From Bacteroidales bacterium (GTDB lineage Bacteria; Bacteroidota; Bacteroidia; Bacteroidales; JAAYJT01), in assembly GCA_012522795.1 (NCBI GenBank), contig JAAYJT010000067.1, forward strand, positions 1-46,090: a stretch of DNA of 46,090 bases, given 5' to 3'. This document shows, one piece after another, positions 42,756-46,090 of the stretch; position 1 is the first letter of the stretch, and each line of letters begins with the position of its first letter. The position numbers and the translations under genes were made by a program. The notes under the pieces were generated by a model. It saw only the letters and a program-made list of their open reading frames with translations. It ran no database searches and was not told the DNA's origin.

Positions 42756-43129
42756 ATTTGAAATCTAGTATTTATCATCATCTTGATATATTATAGATTA
42801 AATGAGGATGACTTTTGGTCATGGCAATAATTCAGGCTTTTTTACTGATATTACTGGTTCTGGGCAGAGGATGATTTAGTAAAATAAATCTCAATTTTCA
42901 AAAAATCAGTCTAATTAGCTGTTGAAAAACAAATTAGTTCTTATTTAAGCCATATTATTTTTACATAGCTTTATTCATTGATAATCAGGATGTTTGGTGT
43001 TTGAAGATAAAGATTTATCGATTACCAGACTTTTTAAATTTCATTTTTAGTATAATTGCATCATGCATCAAATTGCTAATCAAAATATTATTTCTAATTT
43101 TGCACCCCTAAAATTAAAAACCCCTAAAT
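42756..43129 (+). other. AT-rich leader region ahead of the DUF177-rpmF-plsX-fabH cluster
   Basis: No gene or terminator was recognised in 374 nt. The last part carries the promoter at 43074-43102. Confidence 0.5.
43074..43102 (+). promoter_or_regulatory. Promoter of DUF177-rpmF-plsX-fabH
   Basis: ATTG (TTG at 43074-43076), 18 nt, then TAATTTTG (43095-43102), an exact TAnnTTTG match. The predicted transcript starts about 43108, leaving a leader of some 20 nt before the GTG start at 43130, which supports that start. Confidence 0.6.
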
Positions 43130-43645
43130 GTGTATTACAGACGTCAATTTCATATATCGTTTAGCGGCTTAAAGCTTGGGAATCACAGATTTGAGTTTGA
43201 AATTGACAAAAAGTTCTTTGATGAGTTTGGATATTCGGAATATGAGGATGGATTGTTGAATATAGTGGTAGAAATGGAAAAGCAGCAGCGCATGCTTATC
43301 TTTACTTTTACCATTTTAGGAACAATTGATGTGGTTTGCGATCGTTGTCTTGATGTTTTTCCTCTTGAGATCTATGGAAATTACAGGCTTTTTGTGAAGT
43401 TTGGCAACGATAGTCATGAAGAGAGTGATGAAGTAATTGTGATCCCTGAAAGTGAAACTCATTTTGATATCGGACATTATATTTACGAATATATTGTGCT
43501 TTCGGTTCCTATGCGCCATATACACCCTGATAATGAAGATGGTACAAGTAATTGTGATCCGGAAATATTGCAGAAATTAGCAGAACATAAAACAAAAGAA
43601 CAGATTGATCCACGCTGGGGGATTTTAAAAAAACTAAAGGAGTAA
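43130..43645 (+). CDS. DUF177 (YceD-type) protein
   Basis: A 171-aa protein of the family encoded next to rpmF across bacteria, implicated in 23S rRNA and large-subunit metabolism. The start motif FHISFSGLKLGNHRFEFEIDKKFFDEF, a conserved Cys pair region CDRCLDVFPLEI and the C-terminal acidic DPRWGILKKLKE agree with the family. The start is GTG at 43130; an ATG at 43128 is in another frame and yields only a 14-codon product. It lies 19 nt before rpmF. Confidence 0.85.
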   Translation: MYYRRQFHISFSGLKLGNHRFEFEIDKKFFDEFGYSEYEDGLLNIVVEMEKQQRMLIFTFTILGTIDVVCDRCLDVFPLEIYGNYRLFVKFGNDSHEESDEVIVIPESETHFDIGHYIYEYIVLSVPMRHIHPDNEDGTSNCDPEILQKLAEHKTKEQIDPRWGILKKLKE

Positions 43646-43664
43646 CTATTAATATTTAATTAAA

Positions 43665-43850
43665 ATGGCACATCCAAAACGAAAATCTTCTACAACAAGA
43701 AGAGACAAAAGACGCACACATTACAAAGCAGTAAAACCCACACTTATAATTTGTTCAAATTGCGGTGCACCTGTACTTTATCATAGAGTTTGCTCTGAAT
43801 GCGGTTATTATAAGGGCAAACTTACTATTGAAAAAGAAGTAGCCTCTTAA
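43665..43850 (+). CDS. rpmF: 50S ribosomal protein L32
   Basis: A 61-aa ribosomal protein with the standard MAHPKRKSSTTRRDKRRTHY N-terminus and a zinc-ribbon of two Cys pairs, CSNCGAPV and CSECGYY. Having all four Cys marks the zinc-containing (C+) type. It stands between DUF177 and plsX, the usual neighbourhood. Confidence 0.98.
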   Translation: MAHPKRKSSTTRRDKRRTHYKAVKPTLIICSNCGAPVLYHRVCSECGYYKGKLTIEKEVAS

Positions 43851-43945
43851 CTCATCCTAAGCCTTTTTTGAGAAAACCAACAAAAGCCCTGGCAACAGCC
43901 CTGGCTTTATCGTATTTTGTTCAAGTATAAATAAAAATAACAATT

Positions 43946-44920
43946 ATGAAAATTGGGCTTGATGTTATGGGAGGCGATTTTGCTCCCAAAACAACTATTT
44001 CTGGTGCCATACTGGCAAGACAAGTTTTAGGAAAGGTCGATGATATTGTTCTGATTGGCAACAAGGAGCTTATTTGTGACGAGCTGGAAGCCATGAACAG
44101 TAATCCTGAGGACTTTATTATTGTTCATGCCAGTGAAGTAATCGAAATGGGTGAATCGCCAACCAGAGCATTGGTCCAGAAGCCGGATTCAAGCATTGCC
44201 GTTGGTTTTAAATTAATGAAAACCGGTGAAATAAACGCTTTTGCAAGTGCCGGCAGTAGCGGAGCAATGCTTGTAGGTGCAATTTATTCAGTGAATACTA
44301 TTCAGGGAATTATCAGGCCTACAACTACTGCAATTGTTCCTAAAGTTGAAGGTGGGTTTAATTTAATAATGGATGTGGGCACAAACCCAGACGCAAAACC
44401 AGATGTACTATATCAATTTGCTATTTTGGGTTCGCTTTATGCTGAGTTTGTGCATAATATCAGAACCCCCAAAATTGGTTTGCTTAATATAGGTGAAGAA
44501 GAAAATAAAGGAAATTTATTAGCTCAATCAGCCTATAATTTGATGAAGGGATCCCAAAAAATCAATTTTGTTGGAAATATTGAGGGGCGGCATCTGTTCA
44601 GAGATAAGGCTGATGTTATTGTATGCGATGGTTTTACAGGCAATATTGTTTTAAAACAGGCAGAAGCTTTTTACCGCATCCTTGTTAAACGAGGGATAAG
44701 GGATGAATATCTTGATAGGTTTAATTATGAAAATTATGGTGGAACCCCGATCCTTGGAGTTAACGGTACTGTGATAGTGGGTCATGGAATTTCAAATGAT
44801 AAGGCAATTAAAAATATGATCCTGCTTGCCAAGGAAGTTCATGAAGCTGGATTGACGCAAAAAATCAAAGAAGCATTAGTTCAACATTCATTAACCAATA
44901 AATTAGCTGACGAAATTTAA
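43946..44920 (+). CDS. plsX: Phosphate acyltransferase PlsX
   Basis: A 324-aa enzyme making acyl-phosphate from acyl-ACP for phospholipid synthesis. Conserved: IGLDVMGGDFAPKTTISGA, SSIAVGFKLMKTGEINAFASAGSSGAML, and DGFTGNIVLKQAEAF near 230-245. It is membrane-associated in other bacteria. It is 12 nt upstream of fabH in the standard plsX-fabH pair. Confidence 0.97.
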   Translation: MKIGLDVMGGDFAPKTTISGAILARQVLGKVDDIVLIGNKELICDELEAMNSNPEDFIIVHASEVIEMGESPTRALVQKPDSSIAVGFKLMKTGEINAFASAGSSGAMLVGAIYSVNTIQGIIRPTTTAIVPKVEGGFNLIMDVGTNPDAKPDVLYQFAILGSLYAEFVHNIRTPKIGLLNIGEEENKGNLLAQSAYNLMKGSQKINFVGNIEGRHLFRDKADVIVCDGFTGNIVLKQAEAFYRILVKRGIRDEYLDRFNYENYGGTPILGVNGTVIVGHGISNDKAIKNMILLAKEVHEAGLTQKIKEALVQHSLTNKLADEI

Positions 44921-44932
44921 ATCGGTTTAATT

Positions 44933-45919
44933 ATGAACAAGATCAGAGCTGCAATTACAGGAGTTGGTGCCAATTTGCCCGATTACATTCTGACAAACGA
45001 TGAACTCAGCCGTATGGTTGACACTACTGATGAGTGGATAATGACCCGTATCGGTATTAAAGAGCGGCGCATTATAAAAGGACAAAAAGGAGCCTCTGAA
45101 GTCGGATACAAGGCTGTAAATCAGCTGTTTGAAAAAACCAATACTTCTCCCGATGAAGTTGACATGCTGGTGTGTGCTACAGTTACACCCGACAGGCAAT
45201 TTCCTGCTACAGGCAATATAATCAGTGATAAATGCGGGATAAAAAATGCATTCAGTTTTGATCTTAATGCCGGTTGTTCCGGTTTTCTTTACGCTTTGGC
45301 CATAGCTTCAAAATTTGTTGAATCAGGCTCACATAAAAAAGTTGTTGTTGTGGGAGCCGAAAAGATGTCATCAATTGTTGATTATACTGATCGTGCCACA
45401 TGCCCGATTTTTGGCGATGGTGCAGGTGCTGTTTTACTGGAGCCCACTACTGAAGATGTTGGCATAATTGATTCAATCCTTCAAAGCGACGGTGTTGGAA
45501 ATATTCACCTGCATCAGAAAGCAGGCGGTTCTGAAAAACCAGCTTCACATGAAACTGTTGATGCTCGTGAGCATTTCATTTACCAGGAAGGACAGGCTGT
45601 TTTTAAATGGGCAGTATCGAAAATGGCTGATGTTTCAGTGGAAATAATGCAAAGAAACGGACTTACATCTGAAACCCTTCAATGGCTTGTTCCTCATCAG
45701 GCGAATATGCGTATAATTGAAGCAACAGCCCAGCGTATGAAGCTTGAAAAGAGCAAGGTGATGATCAATATCCAGAAATATGGAAATACTACTGCGGCTA
45801 CTCTTCCGCTTTGTCTGTGGGAATGGGAAGATCAGCTTAAAAAAGGTGATAATATTATTCTTGCAAGTTTCGGTGCCGGTTTCACCTGGGGTTCCATTTA
45901 CTTAAAATGGGCTTATTAA
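44933..45919 (+). CDS. fabH: 3-oxoacyl-ACP synthase III (FabH)
   Basis: It condenses acetyl-CoA with malonyl-ACP to begin fatty-acid synthesis. The 328-aa protein has the catalytic C115 in [12 protein letters not shown], the His in [12 protein letters not shown] and the Asn in [29 protein letters not shown] near 31-47 is the conserved CoA-binding start. It ends the cluster; no clear terminator follows. Confidence 0.97.
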   Translation: MNKIRAAITGVGANLPDYILTNDELSRMVDTTDEWIMTRIGIKERRIIKGQKGASEVGYKAVNQLFEKTNTSPDEVDMLVCATVTPDRQFPATGNIISDKCGIKNAFSFDLNAGCSGFLYALAIASKFVESGSHKKVVVVGAEKMSSIVDYTDRATCPIFGDGAGAVLLEPTTEDVGIIDSILQSDGVGNIHLHQKAGGSEKPASHETVDAREHFIYQEGQAVFKWAVSKMADVSVEIMQRNGLTSETLQWLVPHQANMRIIEATAQRMKLEKSKVMINIQKYGNTTAATLPLCLWEWEDQLKKGDNIILASFGAGFTWGSIYLKWAY

Positions 45920-45991
45920 TCTGAGCCGGAAAACAGTAATATTTCTAAATAATGGATTTTTAAATAGGCACTTTCAGAAAAGGCTTAAATA

Positions 45992-46023
45992 TTTGATTTA
46001 TAAATAATTAAGTTGTATCTTTG
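45992..46023 (+). promoter_or_regulatory. Strong Bacteroidota promoter directed out of the window
   Basis: TTTG (45992-45995), 20 nt, then TATCTTTG (46016-46023), an exact TAnnTTTG match. The predicted transcript begins at about 46030, at the edge of the hairpin below. Confidence 0.7.
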
Positions 46024-46031
46024 CAGAAACA

Positions 46032-46071
46032 AAACCCCGAAAACGAGCATAAAGTCTCAAAATCGGGGTTT
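46032..46071 (+). ncRNA. Hairpin at the start of the outgoing transcript (leader or small RNA)
   Basis: AAACCCCGA (46032-46040) pairs perfectly with TCGGGGTTT (46063-46071) around a 22-nt loop. It lies within the first 45 nt of the predicted transcript, and an A-rich stretch follows at 46075-46081 rather than a U-tract. It could be a regulatory 5' leader, or a terminator on the opposite strand (the minus strand has a T-run before it, not after). The role is undecided. Confidence 0.4.
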
Positions 46072-46090
46072 CTCAAAAAAAGCGAGATGA

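Overview
The window is a chromosomal segment of a Bacteroidota bacterium, most likely Bacteroidales-like; I cannot name the genus. The evidence is the low GC content, a secreted protein with a type IX secretion (T9SS) C-terminal sorting domain, several promoters of the Bacteroidota form TTTG-N18-21-TAnnTTTG, and phylum-typical genes (long PurF form, hutH next to hisS, 7TM-AraC regulator, acpP-fabF-rnc and DUF177-rpmF-plsX-fabH clusters). No tRNA, rRNA, CRISPR array or intact transposase was seen.

Region 1 (1-12227) is an accessory island transcribed leftward. It lies between two copies of a 144-bp direct repeat (192-335 and 11933-12076, two mismatches). From its promoter the order is: a HEPN-like protein, a 920-aa protein with a PIN nuclease domain, a coiled coil and a TOPRIM/DUF4435-like end, hsdM, an ORF6N protein, a truncated ORF6N copy, a GIY-YIG nuclease, a half-size hsdS, a Mug/TDG-type DNA glycosylase, hsdR and a short YgjP/SprT-like metallopeptidase. 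This is a type I restriction-modification operon carrying extra cargo. The PIN/TOPRIM protein with its HEPN-like partner is my best candidate for an undescribed (probably anti-phage) module. The hsdM-hsdS interval has a cassette-like structure: the same short sequence, encoding the end of one gene (KLGI-stop) and the overlapping start of the next, occurs three times.

Region 2 (12228-23700) is core chromosome: a T9SS cargo protein, purN, the acpP-fabF-rnc lipid/RNase III cluster, an exonuclease/GIY-YIG fusion, a small heat-shock protein, a radical SAM protein overlapping a DUF6873 protein, kbl, acpS and an OFA-type MFS transporter. Region 3 (24093-28856) is a cell-envelope cluster: a lipoprotein, two different L,D-transpeptidases, a membrane-anchored unknown and a membrane-bound AraC regulator.

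Region 4 (28868-38945) holds hutH and hisS in tandem, a decayed secreted dockerin gene, a GNAT acetyltransferase, a membrane metallophosphoesterase, a secreted beta-helix protein with a closely related dockerin, the 633-aa amidophosphoribosyltransferase, and an AcpH-like ACP phosphodiesterase. Region 5 (39153-46090) has a TolC/adaptor efflux pair, tsaB, then DUF177-rpmF-plsX-fabH. With acpP, fabF, acpS and acpH, the window therefore carries much of the acyl-carrier and fatty-acid initiation machinery. It ends in a well-formed promoter and a hairpin leading out of the window.
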